Below, piece by piece: positions 35,601 through 41,450 of a stretch of DNA of 64,000 nt. This DNA is from Costus lasius (lineage: Eukaryota > Streptophyta > Magnoliopsida > Zingiberales > Costaceae), in NCBI GenBank assembly GCA_027563935.2, contig CM050446.2:112572499-112636498 (forward strand), in the 5' to 3' direction. Numbering within the stretch: the stretch's first letter is position 1; each line of letters opens with the position of its first letter. Under the pieces are notes generated by a model that saw nothing but the letters and a program-made list of their open reading frames with translations, searched no databases and was not told where the DNA came from. A program made the position numbers and the translations under genes.

Positions 35601-36351
35601 CCTTGGAAAGAATGTCCAACCCCTCGCAAATCGATTCGTTCCTTCCTTTGAATTCAGAGTCCACATGCGTTGCTGGTTGTGAAACGTTAGGCTGAAAAAG
35701 CTGCAACTGTCGGTGAATATTTCCACATATCGCATCAAAAAGCTTCGCATGATCAAGAAAAATCTTCCATAAACCCATCAATCTACCCTCAGACACCAAG
35801 GAAACTGGACCAAGCGGGCTAACATCACCCCCGATATCGTTCCACAAATTTCGTAATCCAATATTGAGAATATCGTTCAACAATTGAACGGTATCTTCGG
35901 GTGCATCGGATGTTTCCCCTTTCTCGCTGGGTTCAGCATCCTGAGATCCATGTTGCGAGATTCCGGAGACTTTGGAAGAAGCCAGCTGAACCAGTAGCAA
36001 AAATTCCACCCTTAATCGAAGAATTTCAGGGTCAACGCCTCCAATCGAAGCAGCCGCGGCGCCGAACTTGGTGAGCTCCAAAAGAGAGAGCCAAGTGAGA
36101 TGCGAAGGGGAGGGGCATGTATCCGACCACAGCACGCCATCGACACGTCCTCCCTCCGAGACGATGGCGCGTAGGATTGCGAGGGCAAGCTCCGGATTAC
36201 GCTTCCGGAGGCTGAGAAGCAAAGCCCTGAAGGCTTCGAACTGGCCGAGGAAAAGGTGGTTGGCGACGACTCGAGTGAGTAGCGATATCTCCTTTTCCTG
36301 AGCGGCATCCATCGAGGCGAGAAGGCGAGTGGGTTGGGGCTTCAAATCCAT
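5511..36351 (-). CDS. Large plant protein, FYVE26-like (At2g25730 family), N-terminal ~650 residues in 7 exons; partial
   Basis: Seven minus-strand exons, each bounded by GT and AG, join without a frameshift or stop: 881, 145, 270, 168, 216, 95 and 175 nt. Phases agree at every junction (2, 0, 0, 0, 0, 2, 0). The product has an N-terminal helical, Leu-rich region and then blocks I recognise from the plant family of Arabidopsis At2g25730, such as YHYARVSGTHVLECIVDT, GWDLLSGKT, DPFVENFILERL and VPGIKFQDAIELL. Family members are about 2,400-2,500 residues and are often auto-named ZFYVE26-like; molecular function in plants is poorly known, and the animal namesake acts in endosome/lysosome and cytokinesis pathways. 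No FYVE finger is in this part. Three introns are 5-13 kb and filled with transposons. Gene reality is very likely; the family name is from memory. The 3' exons lie left of the window. Confidence 0.85.
6114..6462. repeat. Hairpin-forming dispersed repeat, CAAGGTTTGAAAA...TTTTAAAACCTTG (copy 2)
   Basis: Starts CAAGGTTTGAAAA and ends TTTTAAAACCTTG, near-perfect inverted ends. A GAAGAAGAAG arm (6218-6265) faces a CTTCCTCTTCTCC arm (6296-6374). GTACCGG motifs lie inside. Same architecture as copy 1. Confidence 0.55.
7195..7303. repeat. (CATA)n/(TATACA)n microsatellite
   Basis: Clean tetranucleotide and hexanucleotide repetition of CATA and TATACA over about 110 bp. Confidence 0.85.
7440..7566. 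repeat. Two-copy direct repeat of ~43 bp in a GC-rich insert
   Basis: CTTCCGCCACTCCATGGAAG (about 7466) recurs as CTTCCGCCACTCTATGGAAG (about 7526), each followed by GAGCTCGA. It interrupts the copia polymerase reading just after its LSQ..Y block, so it is part of an insertion or rearrangement there. Confidence 0.5.
7669..8340. mobile_element. PIF/Harbinger-like non-autonomous element (MITE), TSD TTA
   Basis: Left end GGGTGTGTTTTCTTGG and right end ...AAAAACACAGTG form imperfect inverted termini, flanked by TTA at 7666-7668 and 8341-8343. Three-base TTA/TAA duplications and a GGGTGTGTTT-like end are typical of PIF/Harbinger. Removing the element and one TTA rejoins the copia RT reading in one frame (SQFTLRD), which independently confirms both borders. 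The core is GC-rich (about 7735-8180), unlike its AT-rich surroundings, and carries no transposase. Confidence 0.7.
8344..9005 (-). pseudogene. Copia reverse transcriptase pseudogene (5' part)
   Basis: WKVAMDEEMMTLNSHNTW marks the RT start (W..AM.EEM.AL..N.TW). Further along come GIDYVDT-like, a VC.L.K..YGLKQ-like and a YVDD-like YVNDILFIGSD block near 8420-8440, all in different frames. It breaks at 8344 where the MITE is inserted and resumes at 7665 with KYFLGIGIAYRGTTVSLSQ. Confidence 0.7.
9330..10506 (-). pseudogene. Copia integrase pseudogene
   Basis: The N-terminal gag-pre-integrase part gives a zinc-finger-like region near 10300. YIPKDGHQYFVAFIDDFSRM (about 9860-9925) is the copia IN core start. 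DKLSPRSIKCIFLGFFRTHR (about 9380-9440) is the C-terminal GKLSPRS.KC.FLGY block, followed by FVSADVTFCE. Stops and frameshifts separate the pieces. Confidence 0.75.
10440..10568. repeat. Partial hairpin-family-like repeat (TACCGG/GGTAC-rich)
   Basis: Contains CACCGGTACGATATTGGTAC and ends ACTGGTACTGG...AAACCTTG, the same right end as the CAAGGTTT/AAACCTTG family, but the GA/CT arms are absent. Confidence 0.35.
11008..11260 (-). repeat. 3' LTR (element orientation) of the short gypsy element
   Basis: Nearly the same sequence as 13254-13513, including the CACCCTTTCACCCTCACACC-type simple stretch. It starts TGATAG and ends TAACA on the plus strand. Confidence 0.85.
11289..12371 (-). pseudogene. 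Gypsy gag fused to an acidic 200-residue tail; two in-frame stops
   Basis: One reading frame runs from ATG at 12371 to 11289, broken only by stops near 12105 and about 11986. The N-terminal ~90 residues have a coiled helix followed by EFDGTAPEDWIA. After the first stop AEYFFTNRGTQDDLKL and AYDWVRRLTQ continue the retrotransposon gag fold. After the second, WERLKLEMINSFG leads into ~200 residues rich in Glu, Asp, Val and Ile (about 11330-11930) with no zinc knuckle. A shifted frame at the end gives SLEDKASLRGG, resembling the C-terminus of gypsy polyproteins, so the interior looks like gag joined to the extreme pol end. Confidence 0.6.
13254..13513 (-). repeat. 5' LTR (element orientation) of the short gypsy element
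   Basis: Pairs with 11008-11260 with few substitutions and a small extra CACCC-type segment. The sequence just inside it on the minus strand, ATTGGTCCGACC, would be the primer-binding position. Confidence 0.85.
14303..15671 (+). repeat. 5' LTR of the LARD-like element
   Basis: GC-rich U3 (about 14430-14880) and a TATAAAG at 14700-14706, a plausible promoter. Differs from the 3' LTR by a 9-bp duplication (CAACCGGTT) near 14325, by lacking a 14-bp segment near 15285, and by scattered substitutions. Long open readings on both strands reflect GC-rich composition. Confidence 0.92.
15958..16121 (+). repeat. 41-bp minisatellite inside the LARD-like element
   Basis: TTGATGCCAACACCAGGGCG starts at 15958, 15999, 16040 and 16081, an exact 41-bp period, with the second half (GTTGATGCCAATGCACAGCA) diverging in the last copy. 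Shorter related GATGCC...CAGGG units extend from about 15780 to 16145. The period and the lack of spacers with unique content exclude a CRISPR array. Confidence 0.9.
16290..17663 (+). repeat. 3' LTR of the LARD-like element
   Basis: Matches 14303-15671 end to end. It carries the TATAAAG at 16677-16683 and an extra GATTTGGAGAAATC segment near 17262. Confidence 0.92.
17933..17970. repeat. (AT)n microsatellite
   Basis: ATATATAT run next to the hairpin repeat at 17990. Confidence 0.7.
17990..18265. repeat. Hairpin-forming dispersed repeat (copy 3)
   Basis: GAAGGTCTGAACCGGACC on the left and GGTCCAGACC...TTTGCAAACCTTGG on the right. The GGAGAAGGAG-rich arm (18040-18100) faces a CTTCTTCTTC arm (18150-18215). 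It ends only about 100 bp from exon 6 of the FYVE26-like gene. Confidence 0.55.
18369..18463 (-). CDS. Exon 6 of FYVE26-like gene
   Basis: Acceptor ATTTTGTAG precedes 18463 and donor GTGCATAT follows 18369. It encodes VLFDVVPGIKFQDAIELLRM, then QPLSSNSAAWK, and ends two bases into an Arg codon that exon 7 completes 12.7 kb away. The phase match across that intron is good evidence that the distant exon belongs to this gene. Confidence 0.85.
18720..18935 (-). CDS. Exon 5 of FYVE26-like gene (72 codons)
   Basis: Acceptor TTATCTTGACAG precedes 18935 and donor GTAAATG follows 18720. It encodes VLCVEYLCDLLCFHLDIAHY, VACVNSGRSW and DPFVENFILERLAVQSPMR. This is among the most conserved stretches of the family and carries a run of Cys and Leu typical of an alpha-helical scaffold. 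The intron to exon 4 is 105 bp. Confidence 0.87.
19041..19208 (-). CDS. Exon 4 of FYVE26-like gene (56 codons)
   Basis: Acceptor ATGTGTAG precedes 19208 and donor GTACATTA follows 19041. It encodes VVSLYPLLQPLVAVLGWDLL, SGKTALRRRLMQLLWTSKSQ and EEFSLYKKLSDE. The SGKT is part of a conserved WDLLSGKT block in this family, so I do not read it as a P-loop. Only 100 bp of intron separate it from exon 3. Confidence 0.85.
19309..19578 (-). CDS. Exon 3 of FYVE26-like gene (90 codons)
   Basis: Acceptor TTCGTTACAG precedes 19578 and donor GTGCGTGG follows 19309. It encodes IIQDEVLSQEIELHRISDAN, then LPLPLKKYLETLSLDN and the strongly family-like YHYARVSGTHVLECIVDT and IKREQIEEAGH. The donor was chosen because it keeps phase 0 with exon 4. 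A GT four bases upstream in the codon for Gly would break the frame. Confidence 0.85.
19579..20100. other. Intron 2, start; nothing recognised
   Basis: AT-rich single-copy-looking intron sequence upstream (minus-strand sense) of exon 3. No open reading or repeat signature. Confidence 0.5.
20101..20372. repeat. Hairpin-family repeat rich in GGTACCGG (copy 4)
   Basis: Starts AAGGTTTTAAAATCCGGTCC and carries GCTACCGGACCAGTACGGTAC and, inverted, CGCCGGACCGGTACC. The purine/pyrimidine arms are replaced by GACAACGACGGGGACAGCGA-like sequence. Confidence 0.5.
20460..20625. repeat. Cluster of GAGTTGACTC/AACTCG motifs
   Basis: ACTCG, its complement CGAGT and the longer GAGTYRACTC occur about ten times in 165 bp in both orientations. 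Such dense short motifs resemble subterminal repeats of hAT or CACTA transposons, and a hAT transposase relic begins 600 bp to the right. Confidence 0.45.
20780..21035 (+). repeat. Degenerate minisatellite upstream of hAT transposase
   Basis: Units such as TCGTCACCACCACGAGGAGT and TCGTCGCCACCAGGAGCTGC recur with variable length, giving open readings in three frames. I take this as a repetitive leader, not protein-coding. Confidence 0.5.
21230..23665 (+). pseudogene. hAT transposase pseudogene (BED finger to dimerisation domain)
   Basis: Starts MSSGSKKIKEIKEFGWEYGI, then a BED-type finger, IYRLKHHLACTRKDVEACRS, in which the expected first CxxC cysteine reads His (KHKFC). Next come RFFYTSVIPFNCVKNPEF and KPPSYHEIKDALSKKEV (21570-21895). 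Shifted frames give MLDEVVEKVGEDNVVQII and a CAAHCVDLILEDLEKK block (21990-22150), then the C-terminal ILSLTLSSSGWEQ dimerisation motif (about 23070-23120) and an acidic tail ending at 23665. Multiple stops and shifts make it inactive. A 28-bp minisatellite interrupts it. TIRs were not found. Located in intron 2, opposite to the host gene. Confidence 0.85.
22473..22578 (+). repeat. 28-bp minisatellite, ~3.8 copies
   Basis: ATTAAAGTGATTCGATTAGT units start at 22473, 22501, 22529 and 22557 exactly 28 bp apart. It lies in the hAT pseudogene at the block normally reading KVLRLVDSD, so it is a replication-slippage expansion of transposase coding sequence. Confidence 0.9.
23666..24680. other. Intron 2 interior; nothing firmly recognised
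   Basis: AT-rich. The first ~230 bp are probably the 3' flank of the hAT pseudogene. The rest shows no long open reading. Confidence 0.4.
24681..25140. repeat. Imperfect tandem duplication, ~210-bp unit spaced ~245 bp
   Basis: The block starting AGTGAATATATTTACAAGTT (24681) recurs as AGTGAAAATATCTACATGTT (24926). Shared internal blocks include GCAGTATAATTATCACAG and CATAGTCATGGATCC-type sequence. Divergence is considerable, so the duplication is old. Confidence 0.7.
25626..25778 (-). other. Possible cassette exon or fossil coding segment (51 codons)
   Basis: A good minus-strand acceptor (TTTCTCCTACCTACAG) precedes 25778 and a GTAGAG donor follows 25626. The 153 nt are open at phase 0 on both sides and encode CYHPRLNNTFSWLPRFSPEF and IRQYLLDTVDSLALAMLTNL. 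It would fit between exons 2 and 3 without a shift, but those exons already join well and I recognise no family for it. It may equally be an old transposon piece. Confidence 0.2.
25779..26525. other. Intron 2 interior; nothing recognised
   Basis: Purine-rich on the plus strand at about 26200-26420, without coherent reading frame or repeat ends. Confidence 0.4.
26526..26774. repeat. Hairpin-family repeat (copy 5)
   Basis: GTGATTCAAAAACTGTTCC on the left and CACCAGACCGATTTTTAAAA followed by CCTTG on the right. ACCGGTTC motifs occur near both ends. The core is GC-rich with GGCGGAGG and CCACCACTACC blocks. Confidence 0.5.
27429..28832 (-). repeat. LTR-like block of a copia-type element, minus orientation
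   Basis: On the minus strand a purine tract (GAGGGAGACAT) is followed by TGTTGGGAATCACGGGC, a typical copia 3' LTR start. The other side ends in GGGCATATACACCCA. Between are about 1.4 kb of LTR-like sequence without coding. No matching target duplication and no second LTR were seen, so borders are approximate and it may be a solo or truncated LTR. Confidence 0.45.
28833..30353. other. Intron 2, distal part; nothing recognised
   Basis: AT-rich sequence between the LTR-like block and exon 2. Short TG- and AT-rich tracts only (for example TGTGTGTGTG near 29042). Confidence 0.4.
30354..30498 (-). CDS. Exon 2 of FYVE26-like gene
   Basis: Acceptor TTTGTTGCAG precedes 30498 and donor GTGTGAG follows 30354. 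Its first base completes the Lys codon begun in exon 1. It encodes MALEDLIKKAFTQSAYYKK, then WFDSRDRMMLMYTAAISSN, ending in MQMIE at a codon boundary. The next confirmed exon starts at phase 0 with IIQDEV, so the two can join directly. Confidence 0.8.
30640..31053. repeat. TTGGTAC/TACCAATA-rich repeat region
   Basis: Many TTGGTAC, GGTACTG and ACCAATAC words in both orientations, with AAACTGGTCCGTACCC and AAACCGGTACACTGG, resembling degraded members of the CAAGGTTT hairpin family. Similar words occur at about 1110-1380 and 5860-5935. Confidence 0.35.
31054..31649. repeat. Direct tandem duplication, two ~298-bp copies
   Basis: Copy 1 (31054-31350) and copy 2 (31351-31649) both run from GAAAACTTTGGT to GAAATGTATGTATTAGGCAT and abut exactly. 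Differences are mostly single substitutions and small indels. In intron 1. Confidence 0.92.
31900..32158. mobile_element. hAT-type MITE with 8-bp TSD GCCAGATC
   Basis: Left terminus CAGAGGCGGATCCAGGA and right terminus (inverted) CAGGGGCGGAGCCACATAGG match at 13 of the first 15 positions. The element is flanked by GCCAGATC at 31892-31899 and 32159-32166. Eight-base duplications and CAGRGGCGGA ends are hAT hallmarks. 259 bp, AT-rich core, no coding capacity. In intron 1. Confidence 0.92.
32370..32556. repeat. Hairpin-family repeat (copy 6)
   Basis: GTGTTTAAAGTTTCGGTCCAG on the left, CCGGACCGGATTTTTAAACC on the right, with GTGTACCGGG and GCTTCACACGCTTTC inside. Shorter than the other copies. 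Confidence 0.5.
33035..33328 (+). pseudogene. Small copia RNase H-end fragment
   Basis: Near 33240-33320 the plus strand shows CEML and, after a shift, IKFLLKEIGINVSKPL, similar to the end of copia RNase H. It is inverted relative to the adjacent larger copia relic. Confidence 0.3.
33329..35400 (-). mobile_element. Ty1-copia relic with integrase end, RT, RNase H, PPT and a short 3' LTR
   Basis: From the right on the minus strand: RCIVLGYSITQKGCCCFDPA (integrase C-terminus, about 35240-35310), an RT start near 34810, YVGNIDDKRSIFRVCIYVGG and NLVTWNSEKQTMVTRLSCEA (RNase H, 33710-33990), then MNMFCDNQ and EEQLVDIFIKALGSIRFQIL (about 33520-33670). A purine stretch TTAAAGGGAAT leads to TGTTAGGAATATG at 33481, the 3' LTR start. 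The LTR may end at TGTAACAAC (33329), about 150 bp. Many stops. Its right end is ~70 bp from the exon 1 donor. Confidence 0.8.
33710..33988 (-). pseudogene. Copia RNase H segment, still open
   Basis: A 92-codon open stretch in the copia relic. SCEAEYKTMTHTICEML at its end corresponds to the canonical S.AEAEYRAMA...CE.LWL motif of copia RNase H. Confidence 0.85.
35471..36351 (-). CDS. Exon 1 of FYVE26-like gene (start codon, 293 codons + 2 nt)
   Basis: Open from ATG at 36351 to the donor GTAAGT just below 35471; reading on would hit a stop two bases into the intron. A second in-frame ATG at 36312 begins MDAAQEKEISLLTRVVANH, which matches the usual start of the family better, so the first 13 residues may be an extension or untranslated. 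Recognisable features are the LALAILRAIVSEGGRVDGVLW-type block near residue 55-75 and a low-complexity acidic patch (AEPSEKGETSDAPEDT) near residue 150-165. The region just upstream is purine/pyrimidine-rich, typical of a plant 5' UTR. Confidence 0.85.
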
Positions 36352-36657
36352 GGATTCCTCCGTTCGCCAGGGTGAAGAGAAGAGAGCACCACCGGCGACA
36401 GAAGCATGCCAGACGACGAGGGCGAAGGCGAAGGCGGAGGCGAAGGTGAAATTGCGGAGGCGGCAATGGGGCTCAATGCATCATCGATATGTTCTCACGG
36501 TCGGATGTTCCGCGTTGGCGTTTTGGGAGTTTGATCGTTGAGTTACAGCGGCACTGATTCGTATAGTTATTTTTAGTGGTCAAAATAGTTGATTTTAAAA
36601 AGCTTGTCACGTACGTACTTTTCTTAATGCCTGATGTTCATGCAGCACATTACTTGG
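36352..36657 (-). promoter_or_regulatory. 5' UTR and proximal promoter of the FYVE26-like gene
   Basis: About 300 bp lie between the start codon and the putative solo LTR. Positions 36400-36465 carry a GGCGAAGGCGGAGGCGAAGG-type run on the plus strand (CT-rich on the transcribed strand), as is common in plant 5' UTRs. A weak TATA-like AACTATAC occurs near 36565 on the minus strand. No transcription start can be fixed from sequence. If the neighbouring LTR calls are right, upstream control sequence of this gene is now transposon-derived. Confidence 0.4.
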
Positions 36658-38417
36658 TGTCATGCCCTAATTTTCACCTTAAATTTTTACGTAAAACTTG
36701 AGCGTGATAGTGTAATCTACACACCCTCTGTGTAAATTACCAGCCTACACTCTATGCGGAAATAACCAAGATCACTAGCACGGACAAAAGCTCCTCTGAA
36801 TCCACTGCGCTCTCAGGGCTGAGCTCTGATGGTACTGAGCTCCAAGGCTGATCTGTGATGGCAATGATCCTAGCCTTCTCCTAATCCTAGACCTAGGTCA
36901 ATAAGTGGCGGGTGGCAAGCACATGTTGTTTCTCAACCCCATATGCACACTTAAAAACGGCCTTAGACTTAAGCGCCCTGTAAATGACAACACACACGCT
37001 GGCAGTCACAAGTAAAGGGCACTAGACATATGCTCAAAACTCTAATACAGATATCGACTACTACACAGCGAGCGAGCTTCTTGTACAAGCACGGCGCTTG
37101 CACAAGTCACAAGCTAAACACACCGAACGATAAAGCTAACTCCTCCAAGGAACAACCCTCAGATATGAGCAGAAGGCCTCTCCCAATGTGGGTAGAGATA
37201 CCAAACAATAAACTATAATCAACACAAGATGTTCTAATGTTCTTACAAGGTTATTACAAACAATAACACAAGTAAAGATAGTAGTATACCACTCCAAACG
37301 CTAATGTAAGGAAGTGATGGAAGAGTTCAGCCCCCTCCTCCAAGATGTGGCCGAATCTTCCTCCAAGCTCTCCTCAAGCACAAGTGCTTGAGGCTCCACC
37401 CTAGAGTCGCCCCTCTAGGTGGTTATGATGTGTAGTTGTGCTCCTTACCTCCAAGGTGCGCCAAGCTCTTAAATGGACAGCAAGCAAGCTGCCCAAAGAT
37501 GGATGAAGAAGGTGCACCAACTCAGCCCTCTTCTTCCCCAAATCAGCCCCCTTTCCTCCAAAGGGGCAATACGCCAAACACCAAGGCTGCGCTTGCTCCA
37601 AGCTCTAATGGACAGCAAGCAACTCTTGGCTTCAAGCTCCAAATGTCGCCTCCAAGCTTCAATGAACCTCTCGGCCAAGTGGGAGCAAGGTGGGATGATG
37701 CTTGAGCTCCTCTGAAACCGCCAAGAACAAGGCTACAATCGCCCAAGCTCCAATGGGCAGCAAGGTGACCGGAACTCCCTCAAGTAAACCGCCACCAAGA
37801 AGCTCCAAAGGAAGGTAGAGAATGGAAGGGTGGATGGTGGCGTGAACTCCCTCAAGATCAGCCCCTAAATCGCCAAGGAAGAAGATGGATCGCCCTCCTT
37901 CTTCTCCAAGTCGCCACACACTTCTCACTTTCGGTTCTCTCCCAAAAGCCGATTGCCCCCAATCGATTTCAATCAAGATCCCCAATTCATTTGGTCTTTT
38001 GTCATTTATGCCCTTATGCATAATGAAGTCTTTAACAAGATGTCGCCCTCTTTTACTTCAGCGAATCACCCAAGCTCGGGTTGGCCCTCTCATGCAACAT
38101 AAGGCTTTAGCTCTCCATAGGTCTTGGGTTCGAATCTCACCCATGACATATTTTTTTGCAATGCTTGTACACATCTATACAAGCCTTTGATGATGCACCA
38201 TGGTCCATGTAGCCTTCTACATTGACCCTTATATTTTTGCAATGAACATGCTCCTTGCCATGTACCTGCAAAACATCTTAACACAGGGATTAGTAACCTA
38301 ACTCACTACTTCCCTTCTCATGCTTTTCTCCAACTTTACCCACTTCATCCCTACTCATAACCTCCATGAGTCCATGGGAAAGGCGGGGTAGTACCCCAAA
38401 GTACCCCGGGCGTCACA
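36658..38417. mobile_element. Putative solo LTR (gypsy-type), TSD CTTGG
   Basis: Begins TGTCATGCCC and ends GGGCGTCACA, imperfectly inverted as in Ty3-gypsy LTRs. CTTGG lies immediately before (36653-36657) and after (38418-38422). The 1760 bp between are non-coding with GCTCCAA-rich stretches (37450-37860). No internal region or second LTR adjoins, hence solo. It lies about 300 bp upstream of the FYVE26-like start codon. The five-base match could be chance, so confidence is moderate. Confidence 0.6.
38105..38150 (+). other. tRNA/SINE-like B box
   Basis: GGGTTCGAATCTCACCC around 38126-38143 matches a pol III B box (GGTTCGANTCC) with a partial T-arm. No complete cloverleaf or acceptor stem was found, so it is at most a SINE or tRNA fragment. 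Confidence 0.25.
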
Positions 38418-38422
38418 CTTGG

Positions 38423-39057
38423 AGTAGTGCTAAGCCTTAATCCCATGTACACTTACTCACTGAATTCGGAAGCGTCACTATAAACCGAGGCAACAATAAT
38501 TCGAGGGCAATACAAGCATTCGAGAGGCACTGGAGATTTGCACAAGGCGGCGAGTAAAATGCTTACCCCGCCATTATATATTGATAAAAAGGCAACAATA
38601 CAAGACAATATTACAAGACACTAAGCAAATATTTAGTAGACCCTAGACCTATGACTTGGTGGAAAAGGCAGGTGTGTAGAACCTTGCAATTTTATACTTG
38701 CATGAGATCACAAGACTGCATTTAACCAAGGCACTACCACCCCTCTCAATACTATCCCACGTACACAATCTAAGGGGTGTGAGTAGAAGGCTTCACAAGG
38801 GTTGGGTAGGCTAATTTTACACATTTGAGCCCCCATCCTAGAGTACTTGTGAAAACATAATCCCCCACTCACGCGTACATGCCCCGGGATAGTCCCCCGA
38901 GTACATCACTACCCCAATGACCAAAACACATGGCACACATGTGCCAAAGCCTATTTTTACATGGGTCTAACCAAATGTCTAGGGTAACGACAAAAACGCA
39001 CATTTTCAGGATCGGGTAACATAGTTTTTTACACCCAAACTCCTCCGATCCCTGACA
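38423..39057 (-). repeat. 3' LTR portion of a gypsy element (minus orientation)
   Basis: On the minus strand the purine tract AAGTGGGAGAGTA (39058-39070) is followed by TGTCAGGGATCGG, an LTR start. The LTR appears broken at 38422 by the solo LTR. Its far end may be TGTCACGTACG at 36605, which would give matching TGTCA..TGACA ends. Confidence 0.55.
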
Positions 39058-39089
39058 TACTCTCCCACTTGAATGGTCGATGCTCTCAT

Positions 39090-40411
39090 CGACACAAAAC
39101 ATCCTTGTAGCTGGCCTTCGAGGTTGAAGCTTCGTGATCATTGGGCTGCGCTAAAGAAAAGCTTCTGCCTTCGGAACTCAGAGAGAATGTGACCTTCTTC
39201 TCTTCATTTGGCTTCATGGATGTGGCCTCCTCGGCTACCAAGGCGTGCAATATCTTCTTCTGGGGGCAAGACCAGGGTTGGTGTTTTCCTCCGCATATAA
39301 AACAATCCCAGGTCTATTTTGGATGCCAATGTTGTCGGCTTGGTCGTCTCTAAGGTTGTCCCTTCGATTGATGCTCCCCCACCTAAGCATTGCTCGGGTT
39401 GATCACCCAAAGTGCGCCTATCCTCGGCGTCTTGGAAGAATAAGTGATTGCGCCTATCCTCGGCGTCTTTGAAGAGGAAAGCTTGCTCGAAATAACAATG
39501 GTGTCATCTGAGTCGCTTGAACTGGATGATGGTGCCATCGGGGCTTTTCCTTTGCGCTTGTTGTCGGTTGAAGGCTTCTCAACCAACATTGCGTTCAACA
39601 TCTTCCTCGGTTGGCAATCATGTATGTGGTGGTCGCCGCCACATAGATAACATATATATGGCCGGTTGTGCGATGGGCTTCTTTGGTTACCACCGTTGTG
39701 GGGGCGCTGGGGTCTGTTCTGATGTTGGGTCCTGTTATCCCACGGACTGTGTGGTGGACTCCTCTTATCTTGATTCCCATTACGATGCGGAGGACTCCTA
39801 TGATTGTCCCACTGACTGTTCCCATTCCCTTGATGGGGTTGCTGCGGTGGTGAAGGTCGACGTCTTTTCATTAGCTTGAAGTCAGTCAGTTGCTCCGCTG
39901 CAGCTTGTACGGATGCAAAATCTTGGACATTCCTCCTTTGCAACTCTTGTTGTGCCCAAGGTTGCAGAGCATCGATGAAGAAAAATAACTTTTCCTCATC
40001 CTTCATCTTGATATCAAGTGAGATGGTAGCAAACTTTCTCACAAATTCATGGATGTCATCTGTGTGACGGAGGTTCCTTAATTTCTTCCTGACCATCATA
40101 CCAATGTTTTCTAGGCAAAATTGTGCTTTCAATTCTCGTTTAAGGTCTTCCCAAGTTGCCAAGTTGTCCGTCCCATCTCGGACTCTTGTGCGCTACCAAA
40201 GTTTGGCGTCACCAGTAAGATACCATGTTGTCATGGCAATCTTGAGACCCTCTGAATTAGGTTGGGTGACAAGGAAATACTGATCCATGTCAAATAAGAA
40301 GTTCTCGAGTTCCTTAGCGTCTCGAGTGCCATTAAAACTTTAGGGTTCAGGAACCCTCATTTGTGCACGCTGGGGTTGCACATTTCCCCCTCCTGCGTGT
40401 AATGCCATGGT
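39090..40411 (-). pseudogene. Ty3-gypsy gag with two CCHC zinc knuckles; no pol
   Basis: ATG at 40411. The capsid-like part includes ELENFLFDMDQYFLVTQPNS, WYLTGDAKLW and WEDLKRELKAQFC, broken by a stop near 40342 and by a TGG-to-TAG change near 40194. From 40162 to 39383 it is open for 259 codons: RNA-binding Pro/His/Arg/Gln-rich region, then a knuckle CYLCGGDHHIHDC (near residue 170 of that stretch) and an acidic Ser patch. In another frame, 39090-39330 holds a second knuckle, CFICGGKHQPWSC, followed by KKILHALVAEEATSMKPNEE. No protease, RT or integrase follows; the polypurine tract comes directly after. Confidence 0.8.
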
Positions 40412-40419
40412 GGTATTTA

Positions 40420-40702
40420 ACAAGCTGCTTCATAAGTTTGAAAAAGTTGAAAAAGAATTATTTTTGGTTATTTTCTAATTATTTTTCTTTTTGTATCTCA
40501 TGTCCACACCTATATTCGTATGTCTTTACTATAACAAAATTTTTACTTTAATAAAAAATATTAAATTTAAAATTATTTTAAAATACTTTTTTAAAAAATA
40601 TGATCAGCATAACAGCTCAGCCAAAACACTTTTTAACTTTTTCAACCAGCTACTTTTCAAACATCACTTTTTCAACTAGCAAAAATTAAAAGTTTCAACT
40701 AA
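40420..40702. repeat. AT-rich fold-back region (MITE-like)
   Basis: AAGTTTGAAAAAGTTGAAAAAG on the left is mirrored by CTTTTTAACTTTTTCAACCAGC and CTTTTCAAAC on the right. Probably a small DNA transposon that removed or replaced the 5' part of the gypsy relic; no clear TSD. Confidence 0.4.
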
Positions 40703-41450
40703 GGGCATGTTTGGCCCCGCTTCTATTCAGATTATAATCAGCTTTTAAGTTAAAATCTATTTGGAAATGGTTTGGTAATAAAAATGTAAAGCAGATGACA
40801 GCTAGAAAAATCAGAATTTTAGGAAGCTAGAAAACGTAACTTCCTTCTGATTTTGATTCTCTTCAAAAGTGAGAATCAATTTACAAAAGATGCCCTTGCC
40901 AAAATTTCTAATTATGCCCTTGTAAATTACCTTCTTTGCAGCACCTTTTTCCCCTTCTCGATTCTGTGCAACCCTTGTCATGCTTGTTTGATTCCCTATA
41001 GTATGCTATTCTACCCTATTTGTATTTTTCCTCTCCATAGTCGCCCAAGTACCTCTTCTTCACCAGGTAATTGCATTTCTTCTTCTAATCCTAATTTTCT
41101 CATGAATCACCATCTCTGTCCATACTTAAATATTTATTATATAAATTTGATTTTATTTAGTTGCAAAACTACTCATATTTTTTTTTTCTATTTTATGATA
41201 GTCTTTTCCTTTAAACTTTTCTACATGGGATTTCTACTAAAATAAAACATAGATATAATTAATTCGCTATTTAAGTTGGCAATTAAAATGATAGAATCAT
41301 AGTCTTATCTACGCTACTAATGTGTGTAATTTCATAAGTCATATTTAAATCTTTTTTCTTATTCAATGTTGTATTAAGAGTGTTCTATGATTTAGTGTAA
41401 AATGAATTCATATTTTCATTGTTATTTGTAAGCTATTAGAGGGAAATCAA

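Noticed and set aside
38105..38150. Functional tRNA gene
   Set aside because: Only a B-box-like GGGTTCGAATCTC is present; no acceptor stem, D-arm or anticodon arm could be folded.
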